DNA from: Candidatus Sericytochromatia bacterium
Lineage (GTDB): Bacteria > Cyanobacteriota > Sericytochromatia > S15B-MN24 > JAQBPE01
Assembly (NCBI GenBank): GCA_035285325.1
Contig: JAYKJB010000005.1
Span: 1-64,000 of the forward strand
DNA length: 64,000 nt
Reading direction: 5' to 3'
In this document: positions 1-10,660 of the stretch, in pieces
Layout of the letters: each line of letters starts with the position of its first letter
Numbering within the stretch: the stretch's first letter is position 1
Notes under the pieces: generated by a model
The model's database searches: none
What the model saw: the letters and a program-made list of their open reading frames with translations, nothing else
What the model was told of the DNA's origin: nothing
Program-made: the position numbers and the translations under genes

Positions 1-2
1 TC

Positions 3-1169
3 GCCGCCGCACCCTCGTCGCCTTTCGGCCCACTGGGCGCGAAGGCGCAACCCGAGGCCCTGATGGTCAAGCTGGCGAGGCCCGTGTCGGCGGCACGCTT
101 GCGCGCGCGACTGGCAGCCGGCAACCCTGCCACCGAGTCGTCGCTCGATCGGGCGCTGGCCCGGATTGACTGGGCGCGCGTCCCGTCGCAGGGCGACGGC
201 TTCCGCGCCGCCCTGCTGGCGGAGCCCGGGGTCGTGGCCGTGCTGCCCAGCCGCACCCTGCGGGCCCTGGGAACGGCTGGTCGCAGGGTCGGCTCCGCTC
301 CGTACAACGATCCTCAGGCGTCGGTGCAGTATGCCCTCGCGCGCGTCGACACGCCCGGCGCGCACGCGGTGACCACTGGCTCGGCTCGCACGACCCTGGC
401 GATCGTCGACACGGGCGTCGATTACCGCCATCCCGACTTTCGAGAGGCGACGGGGGCAGCCACCCGCGTGGTGAAAGGCGAGGACTACGTCAACCTGGAT
501 GGCGACCCGATGGACCGCAACGGACATGGCACGCATTGTGCCGGTATTGCTGCCGCCACGGCCAACAACGGCGTCGGTATCGTGGGGCAGGCGCCGGGCG
601 TGCGGCTGCTGGCCGAACGGGTGCTGGGGGACAACGGCGCCGGCAGCGATGCGGCGGTGGCGGCGGGCATCATTCACGCAACCGACCAGGGCGCCTCGGT
701 GATCAGTCTGAGCTTGGGGGGCCCCGAGGCCGTGCCCGTGATTGACGACGCCGTGCGTTATGCGCAGGCCCGCGGGGTTTTGCTGGTGGCAGCCATGGGC
801 AATGAAGGCGGTTTGCGGCCCTCCTATCCGGCCGCCAATGCGGGGGTGCTGGCCGTGGGGGCAACCGACGCCGCCGATGCGGTGTGCGGCTTCTCCAACC
901 GAGGCGCCTGGATTTCGCTCTGCGCGCCGGGCGATGCGATCCTCTCGACCCTGCCCGGCCCGGCGGGCTACGGTTTGAAGAGCGGCACCTCCATGGCCAC
1001 GCCCTGTGTGGCCGGAGTGGCGGCCCTGCTGCGCGATCGCCACCCCGACTGGTCTCCCGCGCAGGTGCGAGCCAGGCTGGAAGCCACCAGCGACGACTTG
1101 GGCGCGCCCGGCTTCGACCCGATCTTCGGCCACGGACGCCTTAACGCCGGGCGGGCGCTGCGAGGCTGA
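3..1169 (+). CDS. Subtilisin-like serine protease (peptidase S8), 5' end outside window
   Basis: Secreted-type serine endopeptidase of the S8 subtilase family. Counting from the ATG at 63, the catalytic triad is visible: Asp116 (in IVDTGVD), His155 (in NGHGTHCAG) and Ser310 (in SGTSMATP). Asn247 in AMGNEGG is the oxyanion-hole residue. About 80 residues before the catalytic core resemble the end of an inhibitor-type propeptide. The frame is open without a stop to the left edge, so the ATG at 63 is probably internal, and the signal peptide and propeptide start should lie upstream. The C-terminus ends just after the catalytic domain, with no extra domain. Family assignment is firm; substrate and localisation are inferred. 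Confidence 0.9.
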   Translation, partial: AAAPSSPFGPLGAKAQPEALMVKLARPVSAARLRARLAAGNPATESSLDRALARIDWARVPSQGDGFRAALLAEPGVVAVLPSRTLRALGTAGRRVGSAPYNDPQASVQYALARVDTPGAHAVTTGSARTTLAIVDTGVDYRHPDFREATGAATRVVKGEDYVNLDGDPMDRNGHGTHCAGIAAATANNGVGIVGQAPGVRLLAERVLGDNGAGSDAAVAAGIIHATDQGASVISLSLGGPEAVPVIDDAVRYAQARGVLLVAAMGNEGGLRPSYPAANAGVLAVGATDAADAVCGFSNRGAWISLCAPGDAILSTLPGPAGYGLKSGTSMATPCVAGVAALLRDRHPDWSPAQVRARLEATSDDLGAPGFDPIFGHGRLNAGRALRG

Positions 1170-1799
1170 CGCCTGCTCGACGGGCGGCCGCGCGGGCCTG
1201 CCGCCCCTCTGCATCTCGATGCTGAGGCGGCGTCAGGCAAACCCGGCCACGACGGAGTGGGGCCACGGGCCAGGCTGGCGGCTCGCCGGACGTGAGCCCT
1301 TGCCCACTGAGGACCACATGGCTCGCTAGAGGTGAGCCCTCCGCCGCCGGGACGCTAAGGGTCCGCCTGCGACTCCATGGGCCAGATAAGAGATATTATC
1401 TGGGAAGGCGCGAAGGGTGAACGATTTCATGCGGGTTTCCAGCTTTTTTGGGGGTGGTGCCCTGCACGGCTTGTGATTCCAGTTCAGATAATCGGAGGTT
1501 GCGGATGAGCCCGCTCCAAGAGATCGGCCGAGTGTCTGGACGTTGGAACTCGTGCTTGGGTGGTGGGCGGTGTCATTCTCGGACCATGCCTTCCGGGAAT
1601 GAGCCTCGGCCTCGCCGACCCCGGGCAGCCCCAGCTGCTGCCCCATCGGACCCGCTGGTTCGTGCGGCTTGGAATGAGATTCCCTCAAGAAAAGCGTGTG
1701 GGCGTTTGCCTCGTGTCGTGTTGCTTGCGCTACCATGGCCTGAGGCAATTGCTCCGCGTTCCGTGTGGGTGGCCGCCGTGCGAGGGCTGGAGGTCGGTT
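1170..1799. other. 630-bp non-coding stretch, AT-rich in places
   Basis: I see no convincing gene here. Frames that stay open lack family resemblance and a plausible ribosome binding site. The first part has a GC hairpin candidate (GGGCGGC near 1180 pairing with GCCGCCC near 1200) that could end the protease transcript, without a T tract. From about 1380 to 1500 the base composition turns AT-rich and contains the palindrome annotated separately, plus a further TCAGATAATCGGA near 1484. The stretch leads into the HepT/MntA pair and may be part of an acquired island. Confidence 0.5.
1382..1403. promoter_or_regulatory. Perfect 8-bp inverted repeat, operator-like
   Basis: CCAGATAA at 1382-1389 and TTATCTGG at 1396-1403 are exact reverse complements separated by six AT-rich bases. 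No T tract follows, so it is not an obvious terminator. The same half-site TTATCTGG recurs in the AT-rich region near 23.25 kb, which points to a binding site for a dimeric regulator (inference). Confidence 0.45.
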
Positions 1800-2216
1800 T
1801 TGGACCTGGACATTCGCTGGAAACAACGATTCGACAACTTTTCACGGGCGCTTGTGCTGCTGCGAGAACCGTTGCAGCGCGCGCCTGAGTCATTGTCTGC
1901 CCTGGAGCGAGAGGGCACGGTCCAGCGCTTCGAGTACGTGCTCGAGCTGGCCTGGAAGACCCTCAAGGATTACATGGAGGCCCAGGGTGCCATGTTCGAA
2001 CCCGTCACCCCAAAAAATGTCGTAAAAGAAGGCTACGCCGCCAAAATTCTGGCAGATGGGCAGGTCTGGATTGACATGCTCGATCACCGGAACTTGCTGT
2101 CGCACACCTACCGGCAGGTGACCTTCGAGCAGGCCGTGCAGGCCATCCGAGATCGCTATCTGGATGCCTTCGAGGGGCTCCACGCCTGGCTCGGCGCGCG
2201 GTACGATCAGCCGTGA
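1800..2216 (+). CDS. HepT-like toxin / HI0074-family nucleotidyltransferase partner
   Basis: Small all-helical protein of 138 aa in the HI0074/HepT family, the partner of minimal nucleotidyltransferases. The segment RNLLSHTY at residues 97-104 fits the RX4HXY signature. In characterised HepT proteins this forms the HEPN-type RNase active site, and its tyrosine is AMPylated by the cognate MntA antitoxin. I chose the TTG at 1800 because GGAGG at 1789-1793 sits 6 nt upstream and the family fold begins immediately after; the frame is open further upstream without homology. The stop overlaps the next start (GTGA). The family is clear. Whether the pair is an active toxin-antitoxin system or an older HI0073/HI0074-type enzyme is not decided by sequence. 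Confidence 0.82.
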   Translation: MDLDIRWKQRFDNFSRALVLLREPLQRAPESLSALEREGTVQRFEYVLELAWKTLKDYMEAQGAMFEPVTPKNVVKEGYAAKILADGQVWIDMLDHRNLLSHTYRQVTFEQAVQAIRDRYLDAFEGLHAWLGARYDQP

Positions 2217-2524
2217 CCGATGGGACCGGGCTGTCCGAGCAGCACCTGGATCAGATTCGAGGGGTACTAACCCAGTTCCCCACCGTCACCGGAGCCATCC
2301 TGTTCGGCTCGCGAGCCAAGGGCTGCGCCACGCCGCGTTCGGACATCGATCTCGCGCTGGAGGGCATCAGGGAACCCCTCGAGACTGAGCGCATCGCACA
2401 GCAACTTGAGTCCCTGCCCCTGCCCTGGCGCTTCGATGTTCTGGCGCTTGAGACGATCGACCATCCGCCCTTGCTCGCTCATATCGCCAGGGTCGGCCTT
2501 CGGATTTATCAAAGGACCGGCTGA
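2213..2524 (+). CDS. MntA-like minimal nucleotidyltransferase (antitoxin)
   Basis: Minimal nucleotidyltransferase of 103 aa with the full catalytic signature GSX10DXD: Gly32-Ser33 and Asp44-Ile-Asp46. Known MntA proteins transfer AMP to the HepT tyrosine and so neutralise it. The GTG start overlaps the HepT stop by 4 nt, indicating translational coupling. The order (HepT first, NTase second) is one of the two common arrangements. The two genes stand between AT-rich palindromic regions, consistent with a mobile cassette. Confidence 0.82.
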   Translation: MTDGTGLSEQHLDQIRGVLTQFPTVTGAILFGSRAKGCATPRSDIDLALEGIREPLETERIAQQLESLPLPWRFDVLALETIDHPPLLAHIARVGLRIYQRTG

Positions 2525-2608
2525 ACCGTGTGTGCCCCCTTGGATGATCAAGGGCATTTCTGCCCGCCGTGAAGATGGCACTGAGATGAAGCGAGAGTCT
2601 ACGGCGAA

Positions 2609-2631
2609 TATAATCGATAACATTTGTTATC
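2609..2631 (+). promoter_or_regulatory. leuS upstream element: TATAAT plus 7-bp dyad
   Basis: A consensus -10 hexamer TATAAT lies at 2609-2614. It is followed directly by the inverted repeat GATAACA (2616-2622) and TGTTATC (2625-2631). A dyad at the expected transcription start would suit a repressor site. I see no good -35 at 17 bp. The arrangement TATAATCG followed by a TTATC half-site recurs at 23234. The element is about 75 bp before the leuS start. No T-box anticodon stem is recognisable by eye. Confidence 0.45.
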
Positions 2632-2705
2632 AGGAAATATGTCGCCGTATCGTTTCCCAAAACCTGCTAGCATGACCCATCGAAGCCCCCTTGGAGACTT
2701 TTCCC

Positions 2706-5102
<2,397 letters not shown>

Positions 5103-5332
5103 GGCCTGACTCCACGGCCTCGGCACGCCACGCGTAGGCAGCTTGGAGCACTTGCTGGTGGTTCCAGCCGGTGAAGCCAGGCTCGCCCTCGTCTTGGTGG
5201 CCCCGAGCGGGCTCAATTTCACGGCGTTCCCCGCCCCGAGAGGCTGCTTCTGGCGGGTATATAGCCCGCGTGGCTTCAGGCCCTCAGGGCAGTCCTGCAG
5301 GAAGCGCGCGTGGGGCCTCCGTTGACGGGATC

Positions 5333-6448
5333 ATGCACATATTGACAGCTCCTGCGGGTGCCTGGAATCGCTGGCTTGTTCCCGCTGCCGTGGTCGGAAT
5401 CGCCGCTTGCTCGCCGCCCTCGGTCGCCCCGGCGCCTGTGTTGCCTCAATCGGCCACGCCGACGGTGGCGGCCAGTCTGTCTGTCTCCACGGCCTCGCCT
5501 CGCCTCAGGCCGCTCGAACGCGTGATGACCCTGCGCACCGGGGAAGTCCTTTCCGGCAAGGCGCTCGCGCTGGGCTCATTGGCGCCCAACGCGGCGGTCG
5601 TCAGAGCTGAACGTTTTGACGTTTTGGAGGCGCGCATCGCCCTGCTGCCGGTGGCGGTGCTGGCCTTTCGATTGCAGCAAATGACCGTCGAGAAGCCGCT
5701 CCAAGATGCCCTGGTAAGTCCGCTAGGGCCTGATTTCAACTGGGCAGGCGGCAATCCTGGCGCCTACACGGATGAGGCCGGTCGTTTCAGCCTGCGCTTC
5801 GTCTCGCCCTCGACCACGCCTTTCCTGGACGTGCGGGCTCACGTCGGCGGGCGCACCTTCCGGATGTTTGGCTGGACCCGGTCGCGTGAAGGCGTCACGG
5901 TCGACCTGGCCTCGACCCTGGTGGTGCGAGAGGTCCTGAGGTTCCGCCAGCGCAGTGAGAATCTGGCGACGTTCAACGCCATCCGCGATGGGGATGTTGA
6001 GCCGCTGCTCCTGCGCCTTCGTCGGCTGCTTGAAGGCGGGTTGCCGGCCGGGCTCAGCTTTGACCCCTATTCGGTGTCGGTGCCGCTGGGTGACTGGACG
6101 CAGGAAGGTGACCGGGCCGACGGGGCCTTGCGGCTGCTGGATGAACTGGCACGCCGTGACGCCAACGTCTCGCGGGACATCGATCGGCTCTACATGGCCT
6201 GTAATGTTCAGTTTACCGGGATGCGCGATACTGCTCGTCTGGCGGTATCGCGCCCTGGACGGCAAGCCGCCTTTGCCCTGTCTCCCCAGGCCCCCCCGAC
6301 GCCCACGCCCGCGCGCCCACCCACGGCAGCGCCGACGAGCAGCCCCAGCCCCAGCCCGAGTCCGTCGCCATCTGCCAGTCCCAGTCCCGGCCCATCGCCG
6401 TCCGCCAGCCCCAGTCGACCGCCTTCGGCAAGCCCCTCACCTGTTTAA
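5333..6448 (+). CDS. Lipoprotein of unknown function with Pro/Ser-rich tail
   Basis: Protein of 371 aa with a lipoprotein signal: a short N-region, a hydrophobic stretch around residues 14-24, and the lipobox IAAC with Cys26 as the expected lipidation site. The body (about 50-310) is mixed and matches no family I recognise. It includes a segment with a beta-strand look, GNPGAYTDEAGRFSLRF, reminiscent of a carboxypeptidase-regulatory-like fold (weak). The last 60 residues are low-complexity Pro/Ser/Ala/Thr (SPSPSPSPSASPSP). The ATG at 5333 was chosen because the signal peptide begins there. Upstream, a TATATA at 5258 sits in the loop of a GCGGG/CCCGC hairpin and could be a -10, but no -35 is evident. 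Confidence 0.75.
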   Translation: MHILTAPAGAWNRWLVPAAVVGIAACSPPSVAPAPVLPQSATPTVAASLSVSTASPRLRPLERVMTLRTGEVLSGKALALGSLAPNAAVVRAERFDVLEARIALLPVAVLAFRLQQMTVEKPLQDALVSPLGPDFNWAGGNPGAYTDEAGRFSLRFVSPSTTPFLDVRAHVGGRTFRMFGWTRSREGVTVDLASTLVVREVLRFRQRSENLATFNAIRDGDVEPLLLRLRRLLEGGLPAGLSFDPYSVSVPLGDWTQEGDRADGALRLLDELARRDANVSRDIDRLYMACNVQFTGMRDTARLAVSRPGRQAAFALSPQAPPTPTPARPPTAAPTSSPSPSPSPSPSASPSPGPSPSASPSRPPSASPSPV

Positions 6449-6468
6449 CGCGCCCGACCTGCCATCGT

Positions 6469-7710
6469 TCAGGGGTGGTATGCGGCCAGGAAATCGGCCA
6501 GGTGGACCACCTGTACCTCCGGGAGTTGCTGCTGCAGGCCTCGGGCCAGTTGCATCAGGCAGGGCGGATTGGCCGTGATGACTTGGGTCGCGTGCGTGCT
6601 GCGGATGTGGTCGAGCTTGTGATTCAACAGGCTGTCCGAGAGTGCGGCCTGTTTCAGCGTGTAGGTGCCGGCCCCTCCACAGCACCAATCCGCCTCGGGC
6701 AGTTCCACCAGCTCCACGTTGGGTAAACTCGCGAGCAACTGCCGGGGGGCGCTCCGCACGCCTAGCCCGTGGGCCAGATGACACGGATCATGCCAGGTGA
6801 CGCGCACGGCCGGACGCGGACTGGGGGCGGGCAGGCCCACCCGCACCAGGAAACTGGCCAGGTCCGTGGCCTTGGACGCCAGGGTTTGCGCCTCCCCGCG
6901 CTCAGGCAGCAGCGAGCCGTATTCGTGCAGGGTCGCGCCACACCCGCCCGCGTGACTGATGATCGCCTCGAATTCCTGACCCTGCAGCGCGGCCAGGTTG
7001 GCCTCGACCCGTTGGATGGCCCCTGTCCGATCACCTTCATGCAGGTGGACGGCGCCGCAGCAACCGAGTGCCGGCGGCACCCAGACGCGGTAGCCGGCGC
7101 GCGTCAACAAGTGGACGGCTGCCCGGCCCGAGGACGCATAGAGGGCGGAACCGGCACAGCCAGGCAAGAAGGCCACCACACCGCGTTCCGGTCCCTGGGC
7201 CGGTGTCCACTCGGGCAGCCACGAAGCCGGGCGCAAAGGCCCATCAGGCAGCAATTCCAGGGCTCTCGCCAGTCCGCCCGGTAACCAGCCCGGGGCGCGT
7301 CCACGCCGAACCAGCAGGCGCTTGGTCAGGCGCCCCGGGATGGCTGCCAGCGACAGTCGCCGGGCATCCGGCAACACGTCCCGCACGATCTTGCGCCAGG
7401 CGCGCAGCCCCACACCAGCAGGACGGGAGGGCTCGACGTGCTCGGCTCGCACCCGCTCGAGCAGGCTGCCATACTGCACGCCCGCGGGGCAGGCGGTTTC
7501 GCAGGCGCGGCAGCCCACGCAGCTGTCAAAGTGGGGGTTGACCTCCGGACCCGCCTGCAAGCGACCCTCCTCCAGGGCGCGCATGAGGTACAGCCGACCC
7601 CGCGGGGAGGCGGCTTCGTCGCCCGTCTCCCGGTAGGTCGGGCAGCGCGTCAGGCAGAGGCCACAGTGGATGCAGGCATTCAAAAGCTCGGTGTTGGTGG
7701 GTGAGGGCAC
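6469..7710 (-). CDS. glcF: Glycolate dehydrogenase iron-sulfur subunit GlcF
   Basis: Electron-transfer subunit of the three-part glycolate (or related 2-hydroxyacid) dehydrogenase; 413 aa. Two ferredoxin-type 4Fe-4S motifs are intact: Cys13-X2-Cys16-X2-Cys19-X3-Cys23 and Cys64-X2-Cys67-X2-Cys70-X3-Cys74. Two CCG-type domains follow (LGCCGAVHLHEGD and WCCGGAGTY). The GTG at 7710 was chosen over the longer frame because a GGGAGG Shine-Dalgarno lies 8 nt upstream and the start falls 4 nt after the GlcE stop. It is the last gene of the glcDEF operon; electrons probably go to the quinone pool at the membrane. Confidence 0.92.
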   Translation of the reverse strand: MPSPTNTELLNACIHCGLCLTRCPTYRETGDEAASPRGRLYLMRALEEGRLQAGPEVNPHFDSCVGCRACETACPAGVQYGSLLERVRAEHVEPSRPAGVGLRAWRKIVRDVLPDARRLSLAAIPGRLTKRLLVRRGRAPGWLPGGLARALELLPDGPLRPASWLPEWTPAQGPERGVVAFLPGCAGSALYASSGRAAVHLLTRAGYRVWVPPALGCCGAVHLHEGDRTGAIQRVEANLAALQGQEFEAIISHAGGCGATLHEYGSLLPERGEAQTLASKATDLASFLVRVGLPAPSPRPAVRVTWHDPCHLAHGLGVRSAPRQLLASLPNVELVELPEADWCCGGAGTYTLKQAALSDSLLNHKLDHIRSTHATQVITANPPCLMQLARGLQQQLPEVQVVHLADFLAAYHP

Positions 7711-7714
7711 CGGT

Positions 7715-8971
7715 TCAGCCTCCCGCTGCACGGCCGGGCGCGAGGATCCCCTGCGGGTCCCAGGCCAGCTTGAGGGCGCGCATGATCGGGCGATCGGGGC
7801 GTTCCGGCCCCCACACATCCACGAGCCCACCTTTCCAGTTCGTTGGACAAGCCTCCACCATCCAGGTCCCGCGCAGGCGCGTCATCAATGACGCCAGCTC
7901 GGCGAAGAACTCAGCCGGTGCCTCGGGAGCGGTCGCCCAGCCCACGCGCACCACCCCATTGCCCACCTCCCCCCAGAGCGCGCCAGGGGGGCACGAGAGT
8001 GACGCCAGACCTGTCAGCAACTCCGGCACCCGATCGGGTAGGCTGATCAAGCGCAGGCGCAGTGCGCCACTCTGGCGCGGGGTGGAGAGGGACTGCAAGG
8101 CCTCCTGAAACGGGGCGCCGGTGTGATGGGCGATCGCCAGCCCCTGACGCTTGACCAGCGCATCAAACCGTTCGGCTTGCCAACTGACGGTCTCGGCCGC
8201 CCCCTCGAACACCACGGCCAGATACACCCCACGAGCCACGAAGGTGTGGTGGGCCTCCAGCAGACCGGTGGTCAGCGTCAGGGCGTGAGGCGCGAGACCT
8301 TCGGCCTTCACGGCGGCCAGCAGGGGAAAGGTGGCGTCCAGTGGGTCGCAATGCACGACCGAGAGCACCTGCTTGGCGGGCAGCGGGTCCAGCTTGAAAC
8401 AGACGGACGTGATCACCCCGAGCGAACCCAAGGCCCCGATGTGCAGCTTGCCAAGGTCGTAGCCTGCCACGCTCTTCACCACCGGGGCGCCGCTTTGCAC
8501 CAGGTTCCCCTGGGGAGTGACCACCTGCATCCAGAGCAGGCGATCGCGCCACGTGCCGTGACGCAGGCGACGCGGCCCGGCCACCCCGGCGGCGATCGCT
8601 CCCCCCACCGTGGTCCGTTCAGGCGCCTCCACATCCATGGGCAGGCACTGCCCGTACTGGGCCAGCTGGGCGTTCAGGTCGCTCAGCGTCACGCCACTGG
8701 AGACCGTCACCGTCAGGTCGCCGGGAGCGTGCGCGATGGGAGCCCGCAAGGCCGTCAGGTCGAGGGCGGCGTCATAGCGTTGGAGGGCATCTCCCAGCGA
8801 CATGTGGGTGCCGAACCCCCACGGGACCACCGCGAGGCGTTCGCGGGACGCTTCAGCCAGGCATTTCGCCGTGGCCTCGGTCGTGTCTGGCCGCCAGAGT
8901 TGTCCGGGCAGCCGGCCATCGACGCCAAAGGCCTCCAGCGGTCTTGCGGAGGGAAGTTCGGCCTTCAGCAC
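7715..8971 (-). CDS. glcE: Glycolate dehydrogenase FAD-binding subunit GlcE
   Basis: FAD-binding protein of the BBE/FAD_binding_4 (PCMH-type) family; 418 aa, a little longer than typical GlcE. The N-terminal half carries the flavin-binding pattern PWGFGTHMSLGD and later VVKSVAGYDLGKLHIGALGSLGVI, typical of GlcE. It lacks the longer C-terminal oxidase domain found in GlcD. Its start overlaps the GlcD stop by 7 nt, and its stop is 4 nt before GlcF, so the three subunits are translationally linked. Assignment rests on the family pattern plus operon context. Confidence 0.9.
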   Translation of the reverse strand: MLKAELPSARPLEAFGVDGRLPGQLWRPDTTEATAKCLAEASRERLAVVPWGFGTHMSLGDALQRYDAALDLTALRAPIAHAPGDLTVTVSSGVTLSDLNAQLAQYGQCLPMDVEAPERTTVGGAIAAGVAGPRRLRHGTWRDRLLWMQVVTPQGNLVQSGAPVVKSVAGYDLGKLHIGALGSLGVITSVCFKLDPLPAKQVLSVVHCDPLDATFPLLAAVKAEGLAPHALTLTTGLLEAHHTFVARGVYLAVVFEGAAETVSWQAERFDALVKRQGLAIAHHTGAPFQEALQSLSTPRQSGALRLRLISLPDRVPELLTGLASLSCPPGALWGEVGNGVVRVGWATAPEAPAEFFAELASLMTRLRGTWMVEACPTNWKGGLVDVWGPERPDRPIMRALKLAWDPQGILAPGRAAGG

Positions 8972-10410
8972 ATCGGACCTCCTCCCAGTCGACTGGGCCC
9001 TGCCTCGGCACAGCCACGCCGAACGGGAAACAGCTTGCCCGGGTTCATGCGGCCGGTGGGGTCGAAAACCTGCCGCCAGGCTTGCATGGTTTCTCGGTCG
9101 GCCTCATTGAACATCAAGGCCAGGTGGTCACGCTTTTCGATGCCCACCCCATGCTCCCCCGTGATGCTGCCGCCTGCATCGACGCACACCTTCAAAATGG
9201 CTCCTCCAGCGGCCAGCACGCGGTCAACCTGCGCGGGGTCGCGTTCGTCGAACAGCAGGATGGGATGAAGGTTGCCGTCTCCGGCGTGAAACACGTTGGC
9301 GACGCGCAAGCCGTGCGCCTGCGCGATGCTCGCAATGGCCTCCAGGACCTCCGGCAGCTTGGTGCGGGGGATGACGCCATCCATCGTCACCTTGCTGGGA
9401 GCCAGCCGCCCAACGGCCCCGATGGCCTTTTTGCGCGCCAGCCAGAGGCGATCGCGGCTGGCCGCGTCGCTGGCCTGGGTGACCGACACGGCCCCGTGCT
9501 GTTGCAGCAAGCTCGATACGCGGGCAGCGTCAGCGCTGAGACCCGCTTCCAAACCGTCCAGTTCCACGATCAAGGCCGCTCCCGCATCCAGCGGGAGTCC
9601 GATGGCGAAGGCTGCCTCCACGGCCTGGATGATGGCGCCATCGAGCATTTCCAGGGCCGCCGGTAGGATGCCTTGCGCGATGATGGCGGAAACCGCCTGA
9701 CTGGCATCGCGAACGGTGTTGAAGATAGCGAGAAAGGTACAGACGGCGGGTGGCACCGGGGTGAGGCGAACGATCGCCTTGGTGATCACGCCGAGCGTTC
9801 CTTCCGTTCCGATCACGGCGCCGAGCAGATCATAGCCGGGGGTCTCATCCCACTCACTGCCGATCCAGACGACCTCGCCGTCGGGTTGGACCAGTTCTAC
9901 GGCCAGTACATGATTGACCGTGACGCCGTATTTCAGGGTGTGAGGACCACCCGAATTTTCCGCGATATTGCCCCCGATCGTGCAGGCGTGCTGGGAACTC
10001 GGGTCCGGCGCGAAATGCAGCTTGGCTTCCGTCACGGCCTGAGTCAGGTGCAGGTTGACCACGCCCGCCTCGACCGTCGCCCGCTGGTTGGCGCCGTCCA
10101 CGGCGAGGATCCGATTCATGCGCGAGAGGCCAATCAGAATTCCCCCGTGGGCTGGTGTGCTGCCACCTGCCAGGCCCGTTCCTGCTCCTCGCGGGGTCAC
10201 AGGGACGCCGTGGCGCGCGGCGATGCGCATCACGGTGCTGACCTCGCGCGTGCTGGCAGGCAGCACAACCACGCTCGGGGCCCCCTTTTCGATGGTGTAG
10301 GCGTCGCAGTCGTAGGCCAGCCGGTGAGCGGCGTCCCTCCAGACCGAACCGGCGGGGAGGGCTGCTTCCAGCTCCGCCAGCCAAGCAGCTTCGGTTGCTT
10401 GCAGTGTCAT
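8965..10410 (-). CDS. glcD: Glycolate dehydrogenase catalytic subunit GlcD
   Basis: Flavin-dependent 2-hydroxyacid dehydrogenase (VAO/PCMH fold) that oxidises glycolate to glyoxylate, or D-lactate in close homologues; 481 aa. The FAD loop PRGAGTGLAGGSTP and the later IGTEGTLGVIT are intact. The C-terminal domain has VFHAGDGNLHP, expected to bind the metal or carboxylate, and TGEHGVGIEKR. The ATG at 10410 is the most likely start; an upstream in-frame ATG at 10428 is possible and neither has a strong Shine-Dalgarno. The glcD-glcE-glcF order and overlaps favour glycolate dehydrogenase over a lone D-lactate dehydrogenase. Confidence 0.9.
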   Translation of the reverse strand: MTLQATEAAWLAELEAALPAGSVWRDAAHRLAYDCDAYTIEKGAPSVVVLPASTREVSTVMRIAARHGVPVTPRGAGTGLAGGSTPAHGGILIGLSRMNRILAVDGANQRATVEAGVVNLHLTQAVTEAKLHFAPDPSSQHACTIGGNIAENSGGPHTLKYGVTVNHVLAVELVQPDGEVVWIGSEWDETPGYDLLGAVIGTEGTLGVITKAIVRLTPVPPAVCTFLAIFNTVRDASQAVSAIIAQGILPAALEMLDGAIIQAVEAAFAIGLPLDAGAALIVELDGLEAGLSADAARVSSLLQQHGAVSVTQASDAASRDRLWLARKKAIGAVGRLAPSKVTMDGVIPRTKLPEVLEAIASIAQAHGLRVANVFHAGDGNLHPILLFDERDPAQVDRVLAAGGAILKVCVDAGGSITGEHGVGIEKRDHLALMFNEADRETMQAWRQVFDPTGRMNPGKLFPVRRGCAEAGPSRLGGGPMC

Positions 10411-10557
10411 GCCTGGATCATAACGCATTGCCTGCGCCTGCGCTTGCCCCTTCAGCGGAAGAGCAGACACGCCTTTCGCCCTGCTGCTGGCCTTGCCCTG
10501 TCAGGTGACGATCAGCCGTGGGGCACCACGCCAGCGCACGAGGGTGATGGACCTGAA

Positions 10558-10590
10558 GATTAACAATTTATTTACGTTTTGATAACCGAA
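10558..10590. promoter_or_regulatory. AT-rich promoter-like segment between glcD and the LysM gene
   Basis: The only AT-rich block in the 250-bp divergent space, containing TTAACA, TTTACG and GATAACC. It could carry promoters for either flanking unit. I cannot assign a convincing -35/-10 pair. Confidence 0.3.
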
Positions 10591-10660
10591 TACCCCCGAC
10601 GGGCAGCGATAAGCATGGAGGTTCAGCTGCCCATCTGCGTCTGCCAGAAAGGAACCGAAC

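Noticed and set aside
1326-1826. 166-aa frame on the minus strand in the gap before the HepT gene
   Set aside because: Composition is unlike a real protein, it crosses the palindrome at 1382, and no ribosome binding site was seen.
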